Below are positions 11,998 through 24,047 of a stretch of DNA of 64,000 nt, piece after piece (position 1 is the first letter of the stretch; every line of letters starts with the position of its first letter). The stretch is from Acanthochromis polyacanthus (lineage: Eukaryota; Chordata; Actinopteri; Pomacentridae): positions 11,455,361-11,519,360 of the forward strand of contig NC_067120.1 in the NCBI RefSeq assembly GCF_021347895.1. Direction: 5' to 3'. Position numbers and translations under genes: made by a program. The notes under the pieces are model-generated. The model searched no databases. It was given only the letters and a program-made list of their open reading frames with translations, and had not been told where the DNA came from.

Positions 11998-12450
11998 TAC
12001 ACCAATCAGGCACAATATTAAAACCACTGACAAGCGAAGTGAATAACATTGATTATCTTGTTAAAACCTTGGGCCTTGGCATTCATGTGGAAGTTGCTCT
12101 GATACGTGCCACCCATCTAAAGACCAAGCACACTTTCCCAAGGTAACAGTAGTCCTCGATGGCAGCTGCCTCCCACAGCATGACAAAAACTGCTCAGGAA
12201 CAGGTTGAGGAACATGACAAAGAGCCAAGGGCATTGACCTGGCCTCTAAACTCTCCAAATCCCAATCTGATCCATGGGATGTGCTGGAACAAGTCCAATT
12301 CAAGGAGGATTTACTGTCCTGATGCCAGACACCACAGGACGCCCTCAGAGGTCCTGTGTTGATTCAACAGTGAGTTAAAGCTGTTTTGGCAGCATTAAAA
12401 GGACCAACACAACACTAGACAAGTGGTTAATGTTGCAGCTGGTTGGTGTA
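11998..12450 (+). mobile_element. internally deleted Tc1-like DNA transposon relic
   Basis: The left end reads TACACCAATCAGGCACAATA and the right end ends in GCAGCTGGTTGGTGTA, imperfect terminal inverted repeats bounded by TA, the Tc1/mariner target site. The interior keeps only the last part of a transposase frame: around 12185-12270 one frame reads EHDKEPRALTWPLNSPNPN, matching the Tc1-family C-terminal segment that ends SPDLNPIE. The N-terminal DNA-binding region and the segment with the second catalytic Asp are deleted. The Pro-Asp is changed to Pro-Asn, and a frameshift removes the block with the catalytic Glu. The family match is from memory. The element is ~450 bp against a usual ~1.2-1.6 kb and cannot encode an active enzyme. 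Confidence 0.85.
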
Positions 12451-13640
12451 TTGCAGTAGTACTTGTAATAACGATATCTTAAGATTTCTGGTGATTTTTT
12501 TTTAAACGTGTTGGTCAGCTGGTAAATATTTGGTCAACACAAGAGCAAACAAAATGAAGAAAACAAAGTAAAAAGAGATGTTTCTGTTACAAACACACTC
12601 GCACAAAACAGACTAAATAAATAAACCAAGAATCATTCTGAAATTTCTTACGATTATATAACTTTAAAACAGCTCAGTCTGAAATCACGGCTGTGGAGTG
12701 TTTGGAGTTGCACTTTTATGTTACAGAACAGTATTTCGTCTTTAAAAAAATGGTTATGCGAGATCAGAATTTAATACAGTTGCATTTCAGAGCAGTAAAT
12801 GTTTTAAAATTTAATTTTTAAATGTCAGTGACAACACACCGTCATAACTCTGAAAGCATCAACACATACGGAGAAAAACCTGAAACTGAGACTATTTAAA
12901 CTAAATGCTCAAAAAAGAAAGAGACAGGTCAGCTACATTTCTGTGGTTTCCTGGTAGAAGAATTATAGCTGTACAGGAGTGTGAGCAGCCAGGACTCTCC
13001 CGGAGAAGGACGTCCCCCCTCAGCATCAGCCACAGTGGGGGAGGATGTGGCTGTTTTCTGCCTCGAAGGAAGACGTTGGCCAGGGACCATAATGCCTGCA
13101 GCCGCTAGCAAAGCCCTCTGAAATATTCATCACATAACTTTTCTGTGCGACTATATGTTTTTAGCAGATGGCTACATTTTTGAGTGGAGAACAAAGTTGT
13201 AAAAGGAATATGATTTCACTTGTTGCCATGGGAACAGAGATGGATGAAGATGTTTCATGGTTCACTGGTTGCCTCGTCTGTGTGTGTGCATGCGCGTGTG
13301 TGTGCTTGTTCATGTGTGTGTGTCTTTGTCTGTGTGAACCCGCACACGTATCGCTCTAAGTGTACATATAGGCTACTGTAGATGTATGTGCATGCATTGG
13401 CATAAAACAGTCCTATTGAATTTGTGAGTGAGCGGCAAATCCTGCAGTCACTTAATTTCTCCGAAGGATATTACGTTAAATTGCTCAGTGAAAGGTCAGT
13501 GCAGTTCCAAGAGGGGATCATTCCTAATACACTATTACAAGAAGTATCAAGCTGCTAGTATTATGGAAATAATATACGCTCTTGTCAAATGCTCTGTTCG
13601 CAGCGTGATTTATTTTGCTCTGTGATGCTGAAGTGGTGCT
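12451..13640. other. non-coding stretch with no gene recognised
   Basis: Contains AT-rich unique sequence and the TG tract at 13278-13337. Chance frames on both strands overlap around 12905-13111. No splice-bounded exon was seen. Confidence 0.55.
13278..13337. repeat. imperfect TG/CA microsatellite
   Basis: TGTGTGTG blocks are interrupted by CATGCGCG and CTTGTTCA. It is an eroded dinucleotide repeat and gives rise to Cys/Val-rich spurious frames. Confidence 0.75.
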
Positions 13641-14020
13641 CATTTCACAGCGTATTAGTTGACTGTCTAAATAGTGATGATTCAGTAGCATGGCTACTCA
13701 TTTTCACATGACACATGAAAGGGAGGATCTGTCGATAAATGCGACAATAACAGCAGCCCAAGTTATCTTGTGCCGTTTTTTTAGCTACATTTCAAAATGA
13801 GTGTTCTTCCATTCGAGAGGAGCTAATTAGATTGTGTGAGTTGCATGATATGGGGTCCTACACATAAAAGCCTTGCTGCGGAGATGAGCAACGGTTGCCT
13901 GTACCCCAGACAGTGCTGATAGGAGAGCCACTCCTTTAATTCCACTCTCAAAAATCAGATCCTAATTGCGTGTCTGATTTTAGTAACTTGTTCAGCAATT
14001 TAAGAAAATTGCTTTTTGAA
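13640..14020. promoter_or_regulatory. candidate regulatory block
   Basis: Repeat-free sequence with GAGCTAATTAGATTG (homeobox core), GATAAATGCGACAATAAC and CCTAATTGCG elements. Inference from site content only. Confidence 0.22.
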
Positions 14021-15950
14021 ATGTAACAATTTCAGTGATCTTAAGCGTCTCATTTCTCATTCTGTGCACTCCACTGAGGACTGTCTCTTTTCAGGCCTCA
14101 TCAGGCAGTAATTGAAAGGTCCTCCTTCGTCTGTAAACCACTGACCCCATAGAATTTATCATGCAGTTCATTTGGGAGCATGAAAAACTGTTTTTCAAGC
14201 CCATCAAAGAAGAAAGGAGCAAACCATTTGTGAGTAATTGTTTAAGTTGCTGGTTTATTGAGTTTACGTTTGAGTCTCTGTGCTGTGCGGTTGAATATTC
14301 TTACCAGAGAACACTGAATACGCATAAACACAGAAAATTTACACACATACATATGCATGCTCTGGCACACAAATGCACACACTATTACAATTTATTAAAT
14401 CAAACTCGGCAGCGTGCAGCTCCGAGACACCAGGTGAGGAATGTAGTTATTAGAGGAGACACCTGCAGACTGAACATGGAGCCTTTTATTTAGTTCTGTG
14501 ACAAAGAGGAAGACCAAATTTCCACGGAGGCATGTATGAGTGGTGAAGTGTAGCTTAATGGGATGGTTTTATTCATCAAGCGAGGTCTGTGCACTCGTCC
14601 ACTGTGAAGCTGCCTTGAGGGACAGTGAGTGATTCCGACCACTCAGCCTCATTATGGAATCATTTTAATATTTAAGGAGTTGGAATTGAGGAATAAAGAG
14701 AGTAATTGATAGCATCAAAATGGAAGTGTTTGAACCCTGTTATATTATTTAAATATTTCTAATAGTGCTGGTACAATGTGTGCTGAAAATGCAGGAAGTA
14801 TTTCCCCGTTTTTTGTTTTTTTTTAAAGTGGTAACAGTTGTTGAGCACAAATCTAACCCTTGACCCTGAGTGACATACACGGTCACAGACACGGAGAAAA
14901 GACACAGATGAGTGGCTGATGAGTCGTGCCAAGCCGAGGGAATTGAGTCACAGCGTAAGCAGCGGGGCTTTTCTCCCTTGTTGCAGCCGAAGAGCCACAA
15001 GCCATCCTTTTTTGGAGAAAGAACGGGGTGGAAAAACAACACAGTCCTGTTTGTTTGCGTTTCCTGTTTATTTTAATCTAGATAACCCTGTGCAGTAGGG
15101 CGATCTAGTTCAAGTACTCACGATAAGAACTGTAACCTTTAAAGTCTCCACTGTGTGTGTGGGTGAGTGTGCGTGTGTTAATCAGCTGATTAGACTGTAT
15201 GGAGGGAAAGTGACATGTAAGCATAAATGAGTCTGCAGGCAAGTAGACTGTGAATGATAATGATGCTCTGGAGTTCTACTTAGCATAACATAAGGGACTG
15301 CTGCTTGTGCTCATGGCATTCCTCAGAACGCAGTCAGTGGACTTTGTTACAGACTAGCACTAATTAGGCTTTACCACGTTTAGCCAGCGGCTCTACAAAA
15401 CCACCATTGTGGCTTGTTTCTGGATCTCGTGCATGATTTAGCCTGAGCGTTGCATCAGCCAGTTCTGGGGATGAATGCTAACGTATACTGGTACTTTTTT
15501 TTTTTTTTTTTTCATAAGAGCAGCATATGGAGACTCAGCCACACAGGTGCAAGCAGACTGTTATTTTGTTGTTACCTGAAGATTGATAATCATACAACAA
15601 AGGCATCAGGATGATGTTCAGCCTGCTTAATGAAAAGGCTTCCAATAAATGCTTTTTAGACAGAGCGGGAAAAGTGGTAGTACACAGACAGATTGTTAAC
15701 AGATGCCAGCGTACCTGTAGCTCCTAATGGAGTTCATTTTCAGTTTTTGGGAGGAGGGGGGCAGAGGTTTTTGACAGGCAACAGGCCTGTAGTTTAAAAA
15801 AATGATAGAGTAACAGTGAAAAGTAATGATGATAGTGATGATGATGTTGGTGCAGAAATGAAAGTTTCTACGTTATTCACATTATCTGTTTGTTTCCACA
15901 TATTACCTTGCATGAAAGGTGTCGTGGATAAAAAAGAATTATTATTATCT
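14021..15950. other. non-coding stretch with no gene recognised
   Basis: An interval at about 14167-14229 (FIWEHEKLFFKPIKEERSK-like frame between an ATGCAG and a TTTGTGAGT) looks mildly coding, but its acceptor lacks a pyrimidine tract. A T18 run lies at 15495-15512 and a short GAT repeat near 15826-15846. No other gene signal was found. Confidence 0.5.
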
Positions 15951-16206
15951 AAGTAACACTTTAAAGTAAAGAATTTCTAAGCAATCCATGTATAAAGTGT
16001 ACTGAATTACTTCTAGCACACTATATCATAATTGTAAGCTGATATATGCTTTTATGTATGTAGGAATATAAAGAATTGTAATAATGTGCTTTCTTAAGAG
16101 AAGTATTGTGCATTAAAAGAGAAAGCATAGTGTGTTCGACACCTTTTATTACATGTTTGTATGATGCTTATAAATGCTTAAGAAGGTGGCTTAAAGTGTT
16201 ACCAAC
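15951..16206. mobile_element. small terminal-inverted-repeat element (MITE-like)
   Basis: GTAACACTTTAAAG near 15953 and CTTAAAGTGTTACC ending at 16203 are inverted copies that match over about 12-13 bases. The ~255-bp interior is AT-rich, has no coding frame and contains CTTATAAATGCTTAAG-type motifs seen in teleost non-autonomous elements. Target-site duplication is not clear. Confidence 0.55.
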
Positions 16207-16800
16207 TTGAGTTTGTTTTTGTTTTTTTAAATTAGGCAGAAAGTAGTCAAATGTACAATAATGTTCAATAAGTTACATCACCTTTTAATCATGTTATACT
16301 GTGATATTAGCTGCACCTATGACCTCTTATAAGCCAAATAAATGATTGCCTGTTAAACTCTAACATGCTATAAATAATTACTTGTAAGTAGTACTTTGGG
16401 CAGCCTCTTCTCATTAGGCTTCGTCAAAGCAAGTGAATCTACATACTAATAAGACCTCATTACTAAAAAGGTCTGCACAAGACTATTTTTATTTCTTTGC
16501 ACCGAAAGTATAAAAAAAAACCAAACATGAAATTACACCATTTGATGTTTGATCACATCTGTTCTTTGTGTTGTTAATAGAAACAGTGGGAGTTATGAAG
16601 AACGTAGTAGTTACACAAAGGCTCTGTTGAATGAGGGATGTGTGATTAAGCAGCAGGGCCTCAGAATACTAAGATGTGCTGTCTGTTGCCTGAGAAAAAA
16701 GCATTAATGCACTGACTGCAGCCAGTGAATTTTTCTTGTGGAGTGCCTGTGTTGGTATAAATAGATAGCCAATTTGTAAAATCGTCCGCCTGAACATAAG
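16207..16800. other. non-coding stretch with no gene recognised
   Basis: AT-rich, repeat-poor sequence with no splice pair or frame of interest. Confidence 0.55.
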
Positions 16801-17360
16801 CATCTTGGGCCACTCTAATTGGTCAATTTCCCGCCTGTATTGAGTGCCTAGATTGATTTATTGCCTTTTTTAAAAGGCCGTGGGGACCCACAGAACAGCT
16901 GTGCCAGCCGTCCGTGCCGGAACTGTTATGAAAACAAGGGGCTGAGTGCTGAGCGTCGGACAGCAGTCACGGCAGCAAGCGGCGGGTAGAATGGAGCAGA
17001 GCGGCATGGCAGACAGCTGGCAAAGACAGCGTCTGCTGTCTGGCACCACTGGAGATGCAGGATTTATTTCAGCAAACACTGCTGAGTGGAGAAGCCCTGC
17101 CCTGGTGGCGATCGCTCCTGTTCTCACAGAAACACACAACCAGGAATTTGCCTGATTGCTGCTTTAATCATATGACGGCCGGTGTGATTGGAGCCAGAGA
17201 ATAGGCGTTTTTCATGTCATGATATCCCCCATCCACTTGACATGGAGAGGGCTCAGAGAGAGCGGATTTGAGTGTTCTGTCTCTCGGGGCTTGAGTGATA
17301 GCGCCCCAACCTGAGCGTGTCTCAGCTGAATCCAGCTGTTTGTGAGCAATCATAGTGATT
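16800..17360. promoter_or_regulatory. candidate regulatory block, moderately GC-rich
   Basis: A repeat-free stretch begins with CACTCTAATTGGTCAATTTC (an inverted CCAAT-type ATTGG site) and becomes GC- and CpG-richer (GAGCGTCGGACAG, AAGCGGCGGG, GCGATCGC) at 16860-17125 before returning to AT-rich. Open frames of ~70-90 codons exist on both strands at once, which argues for base composition, not coding. The function is inference. Confidence 0.25.
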
Positions 17361-18155
17361 TACTCCCCTGCCTCGTGTTCTTGACTGAAACAATTCCATC
17401 ACATGTGAGATTTAGAATAACGTATTCATCTCTTCATGCACATGTGACCTGTCTGAGCTTTGCTGTTTGTTTTACGAGTTCCTATCAGAGTGTATCTCTG
17501 TGTTTAGAAATGTGATGTGAAAGGATCATCTTACCCTCACAAGCAGAAACGCTGCACACAAAACTGTTTGGAGAGGGATAGTTTTTGTAAGGAGCCTCTC
17601 TTAGGTGTAACCTGCAGTGTGAGTTACGACCTGTGTGGGTAGTAACACAAGTGTTTTCTCAGGATGGGGAATGTTTGAAAGACCGTGTAAGTGTAATGTG
17701 CATCTGCTTTGTGGAAATCTGAAAAATGCTTCCTTAAATACAATCACATGCCTGCGCTTCATCTTGTTACAACACGTTTTTTTCTTTACATCAGGCTTTG
17801 TTTCTGATTACATTAGTATAATCAGCTGTGATTCCTGTGCACTTTATTTCCATATGTGTTCCTTTCAATCACATGAGAAGAATTACACATAGGTCTTATT
17901 ATCTGATTAAACAGCTCCGTAGCAGCTTGTGAAACATCTGAGATAATTCACTCCACACTGAAGCATCTACTATAAGCGTCCTAGCCCAGCCATTGACTTT
18001 GGTTCTCTTGTGAAATGTGAGAGCAGATAGCTAAGTGTCTCCTTTTTGAACTGTGATTCTTAGAAATTCCTGTATTTAGCACTGAGGATTGGGAGCTTGA
18101 GTCTTCCACAGGCATTTGAATGCACATTTCGTGAGTCCTCCACTAAACTCAGGGT
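17360..18155. other. non-coding stretch with no gene recognised
   Basis: No repeats, splice pairs or coding-like frames were recognised. Confidence 0.55.
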
Positions 18156-18262
18156 AAAAAAAAAAAAAAAAAAAACGGCGAGAGACCAAGAGAGAGTGTG
18201 TGTATATGTGCAAAAGTGTGTGAAAGAGAGAATGAAAGAGAGAGATGGAGAGGGAGAGAGTA
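18156..18262. repeat. A20 run followed by purine-rich GA tract
   Basis: Twenty adenines (18156-18175) are followed by a purine-biased tract of GAGAGA-type repeats with a TGTGTGT insert. It could be the tail of an old retroposed sequence, but no body of such an element was recognised to the left. Confidence 0.65.
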
Positions 18263-19428
18263 ATCGCACAGTCTTCATCTAGTACTTAACTTTAGGAAAT
18301 ATGAGTCTGGTTGAAGATGAAAGGGACTTAATCTCAAATGCCTCAAATGCCTCTCTCCTCTACTCTTTCTCTTCTCAGTGCCTGCTGTCCACTGGGACTG
18401 GCCCATTCTCGCACATTGGAGTGCATTATGTAATCCCCTCCAAGTCTCCACGCCCTGCAGTAATGGTTTAATTAGGGGAGGGGAGGCGGGCATCGTGGCA
18501 TCCCACCTGCCATCCAGCATCCACCAATGACTTCTATACCAGAGACACCTATCAGTTGTCCTCCGCACTCGTTGTTAAACACCGTCTGATATCTTTTAGG
18601 CTGTTAGCACTGCGCCCGCTTGATGCATGCCGAGATGCAGAGTTAACAGAGCTTGTCTGTTCATTGTCCCTCGTGCAGCTCGTGGCACCAGCCTACTATC
18701 CTCTTTCCTTTTCCTCGAGCAGGCTCTCTCTCCACCCCACCCAGTCCCTAGCCAGCCAGCCAGCCAGTGCGGGCGTGCTCAGTCTGTCAACACTTCCACA
18801 GCACTCACAGTGTTTGAATGGAAACAGGAGGAACCATACAGACCTGCCAGAACAGCCCTCAGAAACAGGGGTTAATACCAGCTCGAGTATGATGTAACCG
18901 GGCCTGCCACACTTAAGCCTTTGACTTGCTGACTGTGTTTTAATAGATATTCAGTTCCATTCCAGTTATGTGGACGGTAAACAGCTTGAAATTGTTAAGT
19001 AAGGACGTTTATACTTCTAACAGTGTGCGGGTTTACGTTAGACACTGAGGGATTCCTGTTATTATATGAAGAAACACGAACCACCATTTGTATTTCAGTG
19101 CTCTAAAGCACTGAGCTGTACACACTGTATGTAGAGGGATTATTAGATGGTTTACATTTCATTTTCAAATAGTTTCACTTAATCTATGGTTTTAAGGTTC
19201 TGTGTATTCACGGTTCTGAAATTATTTTAATAGTTCAGTAAAAATATCTTACATTTATTTATTGTTTTATAGTCTGTTCTGTTTATTTAAGCCAATCTGA
19301 CTTCTGAATGCAAAATGGACATCATTTCTGAAGGATATTATGTTTCATGGAAATCTGCTGAAGTAATTTTTAAGTGACTAAATCCAGGATTTTGGCATAT
19401 TACCAAACAGTAGGATTTTATAGTTTTC
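18263..19428. other. non-coding stretch with no gene recognised
   Basis: Includes a short G-rich patch at 18475-18490 (GGGG, GGGG, GG, GGG) and a CCAGCCAGCCAG short tandem near 18751-18766. Overlapping short frames at 18556-18897 are not protein-like. Confidence 0.5.
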
Positions 19429-19682
19429 AAGGACCAGTATGTAGGATTTTGTGGGCTTTTGCAGTGAGGTTGCAGATTATGAGCAACAGAGTATCTCATC
19501 ACTTTCTAAACATGGAAAAGAAGCTGTGGTGGCTGTCTCTTTAAAATGTGTTTGATTTGTCCATTCTGGGCTACTGTAGAAACATGGACGGCTCTATGGG
19601 AGAGACGCCACTCAGGATGTACACATGAAGGACCTGCAGGTGATTATACAGCACTGAAAACATTACTACGAATACTTTCTGC
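19429..19682. repeat. degenerate dispersed teleost repeat
   Basis: Starts AAGGACCAGTATGTAGGATT and contains GTGAGGTTGCAGATT, CCATTCTGGGCTACTGTAGA and CAGGTGATTATACAGC, the same words in the same order as a short non-autonomous repeat I recall from many percomorph genomes. The far end, expected to be an inverted copy of the start, is missing, so this copy is truncated. The name of the family is not certain. Confidence 0.6.
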
Positions 19683-22000
19683 TCATCATTTAATACATGC
19701 TATATTTTGTTTAATTCTCATAAAACAGAGATTCATTCATGCACACAGTAAAGGCATTTGGAGGAGAGAGAGGGACAGATCACAAAAATATCCACACCAC
19801 TGGCTTGCAATGTGTTTAAAGCTTGGACTTTTTCTTCAGGCAGCATTTAGAAATTTGAGGAGAGTCTGACGTTATATTTGACACCGTTTCAACGAACTAT
19901 GACAACCGCTTCAGGATTCTACCAATTAACTGATTGCTTCTTATTTACTGTTAAAATTGTATTTGTATCATTTTTTCAGTGTGCTTTGAGTCTGATCGTG
20001 TCAGCTGCTCTCTGGTTGTGAAGCATCCAATTCAGTGTTCAGAAAAATTATGTAAATCTTGAGTATGCAGTTTATTTTTCTAAATTACCCAGCCAGTGTG
20101 TAAACAGTGCTAATGTTCATTTATGTTTTGATAGTTTGACCAAATGGCTGTTGTCTGGCAAAACATCGTTGTTGGCTTTAAAGCCCTGAGGCTGTCGGCT
20201 GGCCCTGGACCATGAGTGACTACTTTGGGAGAGTTTTTGCTGTGTGTTTTGTACTAGTGCGTGTGTGTGCTCTTGCTGACCGTTAACAGTGGATATTTGC
20301 CAAATGATGAAATTGTGGTGGGAGCAATCTGACTAGAAATTAACCTAGAAAATCTGTAATTTCAGTCATTTATGCCGTTTGTCCTATTTTTTGCCTCCAT
20401 TTTGAGCGACAGTTCTTGAGTTTGGTTTGAGATCCAGTTGTAAAGACTGATATTCATGTATATTTAAAATGTAATGAAGTTGGGATCATATTAGAACACA
20501 GAGGATGCTGACACAGCTTCAATCCACAGAACTGTGGCAAATTCTCCAATAGGCTTGAAACAACCCACCTGCCAAGCACCATAAAAAAACCCAACCACAA
20601 GTGCCCCTCTGAGAATTGGTGCTGTTTTAAAGGCAAATACTATTTGTGGCATCATTTTTGAGAGCATTAGTGCTTAACTTTTGCACAGTGGTATTAGTTT
20701 TCCACGCTCTTTATAAATACACTGTATAATTGCGGAGCTGAATTGTGACTTGATGTGACTTGTTTATGTTGGTGCTCGCTGCAGTGAGCCCTCCAGTGCT
20801 CTTCATGTGAAGGGCTTATCGGAGAAAGTCGCGACCAGCCCCACTCCAGTGTGAAAATCTGCCTCCCTCAGGAGGAGAGAGTCTTTGGGTCAGGATTCAC
20901 TCTGCTGCTAGCACACACTCACACGTGCACATACAAACAAATGCAAATTTTGCGTAGGGTTAGCAGTGCTTCCGTCACTGCTCTCGCTATCCTGGAGGGC
21001 TGAATAGAATTAAGCGGAATTTGATAATGACTTATTAAAAACTGTGGTTGAATAAATGAAGTGTGTTGTGTAGCCATTAGAGGATGGGAGCTATTACATT
21101 TTGATTTGTGAAGTGGGGTGTGGACTTGCTAATCCAGAGACAGTTGGGGATGCTGGAGGGAGGAATCAAGCCATGCATATAATATGAGAACATTAGGTTG
21201 ATGTACACAGACGGGTGCTTCAGAGCAAGAGAAATAGGGATGATCGATGAACTCCAGAAGGAAAAAATGATGGATATGAGATTAGTTAATTCACCCCATA
21301 ATGCTTAAGCAGATCGGAGACATCCTTGTGTTAAAAATCCGCAACACATCAACACCACATCAATTGGAGTTAACAGCTTTATCTACAAGTTTCCATGTCT
21401 AAATGTGTTGCATGTTCCAGATGAAGGTTGAAAAGCTACATCTATTCATAGACAGATGTTACTGTATTATGGCTTGGCTGAAGCAGGCCAATGAGGATGG
21501 AGCATTTTTCCCCAGCATTTTCCAGCCCTGACTGCCAGACTCCGTCTGAGACTGATAAATCACCTTGCCCCAGCCCTTCTCCTGTGTTTTCTTTTCAAAT
21601 GTAGAATCGATGGATTTTTCCTTCATTTCATTGACCTGTGCATAATGGTGCTCTCACTCCTCTACCACTGGGAAGGAGCCCAGCGCCGCAGACGTGCTTG
21701 CCCAGGCAAAGACAGGCGGCCCGGGCTTTGTGTTGCTTATTGTTCAGCCTGGAGAAATTAATGTGCTGTGAAATTAGCATTTTATCTGACTGCAGATACA
21801 GTAATGGAGGCAATTAGAGTGCAGGGGAGAAGCAGTGCTTGGGGTAGTAGAGAGGTAAGGGACAATCCTTGAGCTGCAGGAGCCCAGCGGAGAGTTGCAC
21901 AGCCGGCCTCACAGATAACACAATCACCTCCGTCTGGCAAGCAACACTAGAGAGTCTGTTGGTTAATAAAGAGCACATTTGCTGTATGAAATGACACTAT
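19683..22000. other. non-coding stretch with no gene recognised
   Basis: Unique-looking AT-rich sequence with a forward octamer ATGCAAAT at 20941-20948. No gene signal was found. Confidence 0.55.
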
Positions 22001-22480
22001 ATCATTTAGATTAGTTGAGAAACCCCACTGGAGAGAAAAAATATTGTAATGCAATAGCTTTTACTCATATGTTAGCAGCAAGGTGATCTTTTTAGCATTT
22101 GACACGTGAGCTCTGCTGTTGATTTTTCCTTTTTTTGGGTGCCACTGTTGACAGAAGTGAAAGCTAAAATTACTGGAATAGGAAGAGAGTGAGGCAATGA
22201 AATCAATGCACATTTTGAGCTTAGATCATTTCTCATCAGTTATTTTCAGACATGACATTGTGTATTTGCAGCTGCAGGGGCGCATTGTCAACTCTCTTTA
22301 TCACATCTCCAGATTGAAATTGATCTCTCTGATTGTGAGCCACGGGCAAGGAGATGGACTTTATCAGATGCTGAGGTGCTGCCAGTATGCCGTGTTGTCA
22401 CCTGAAGCCTCGCAGATTGTTTATTTATTCTTCAAAAGACTCTCTGATGTGCGGCTGGAGGGGAGGCGCTAACATAATGC
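22000..22480. promoter_or_regulatory. weak candidate regulatory block
   Basis: Repeat-free, balanced composition, with an open + frame of 91 codons (22197-22472) that resembles no known protein and lacks splice sites at its ends. A conserved non-coding element is the likelier alternative if the sequence is functional. Confidence 0.18.
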
Positions 22481-22906
22481 TGTGTTTAATTCTGTGAGCT
22501 CAGAAACAATCGTGGCACCACCCTGTGAACCTGTTCTGGTCTGCTGAGGTTGTACTTGTCTCTACTGTATGTCCATACACTCATACTGTTATTGCTTTTC
22601 TGTGTTATAAGGTGCATGTGGAACTGCATCTCCCTATGGATTGCTCTGAGACATCCTGCCAGGGTCTCAGTCAAATATTGACACAGGTTATAGTTACAAC
22701 TGAGAAGGTTTCCTCAAAGTTGGCTGTTTGGACGATATGGTTGGCATGACCTCCTGAGTGGTTTGTTGGGTTGGCAAGAACACAGTCAAGTATTATCTCT
22801 CAAATGTTTTTCACTAAAGATAAACTAAAACTCAAAGAAAATAGCATTTCCATATGACTTACCTGTGATAACTTTCAGAATAAATCCTAAATATAAAGTC
22901 TGTTGA

Positions 22907-22922
22907 TTTTCACCGGTGAAAA
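22907..22922. other. perfect 16-bp palindrome
   Basis: TTTTCACCGGTGAAAA equals its own reverse complement. The core ACCGGT resembles the CCGG core of Grainyhead/CP2-type sites. It may bind a dimer or be chance. Confidence 0.5.
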
Positions 22923-23872
22923 CTAACAAATTGGTGCATTTTTCTTCCATTTCTCCTGTGATTATAAGAGTAATTATAGCAATATGACCCCCTTTCTTGT
23001 CATTACTAATTCTCTAATTTTCTGCAAACATGTGGGTTTAAGCAAGTGTAACAGGAACTTTATTTTTTTCTTTTTTAAATCTGTTGGGGCGAAGCCAGCC
23101 ACCCACCTCCAGTCCCCCCTCTGCTTTTCTGAGTAAAGACAGCATGACTTCTGCAGTCGGAGGATCACGCCCAATAAGAACATTATCCCAAAGAGTGCAC
23201 TGGGCTGGCAAGAGTCTGAGATAATACCCCTTCCTCTTAAACTCCACCAGCTCCAGCTCAGAAAGTAGAGGCAGAGACAGGGAGACCTTACCAAATGATA
23301 CCCCACAGCACCCATGAAACCAATTGTTCCCCCGCCACCTTATGCTTTAGGGAGAAAAGCGAAGGGATGGCTGGATGTTTGCATAATATCCTTATTCTCA
23401 AACATGAGGGTGTAGTCTGTGTGTCCATTAGTGTCAACAGACCAATGCTAAATGGGCCTGAGCTGTCTTTTCTTTTTAGCTGCAGTGTTTCTCTGTCTGT
23501 GGAGACACTGGTAGTTGGTCCACAGGGTATTATCCATACTGATTGGGAGGCTGTGCTGCCTCTGAGGAGAGGGAGATAGATGAGGACATGCCACAGTGGT
23601 GAGGTATGTGTATGATTAGAGAGGCGGCTCTGATACCTGTCACTGGCAGCATGTTTACGTGCTAAATGATGCTGATCGAATGGATGAGTGCGAGCAGTGC
23701 TGCAGATGAATGAGAGGTCTTAAGCAGTCATTTACAATATCTCTCAGTGTGAGATTAGCCACATTACACAGTGATACTTCCGAGCGACACCTTTGTCTGA
23801 AAGAGCTCATCTCGAAAATACAAATGGGATTCCTGCAGCCACGTGCTTTTCTCCTCTCACTCTCCTTTACAG

Positions 23873-24047
23873 CTCATCATTGTGAGGCGAATTGAAAAGG
23901 CTCTCTCCTCATTAAGGCTAGTGTTGAAGTCGGCAGTGTTACGCAACCTGAGTTGTCTGCTCAGCACTCAGCCCTGGCTTACAGCAGACAAACCCCTCTT
24001 CTCAGATCCTGCGTCTTCTCCATGCTCCCTCGCTGATCTCAGACCAG
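23873..24047 (+). other. weak candidate exon (175 nt)
   Basis: The acceptor is strong (CTCTCACTCTCCTTTACAG before 23873) and one frame is open to a CAG|GTGTTG donor after 24047 (begins LIIVRRIEKALSSLRLV). The donor is poor beyond GTG and the peptide is unfamiliar, so a cryptic acceptor is the likelier explanation. Confidence 0.13.

Noticed and set aside
14167..14229. Coding-looking interval FIWEHEKLFFKPIKEERSK
   Set aside because: The acceptor side lacks a pyrimidine tract and the donor is only moderate; not enough for an exon call.
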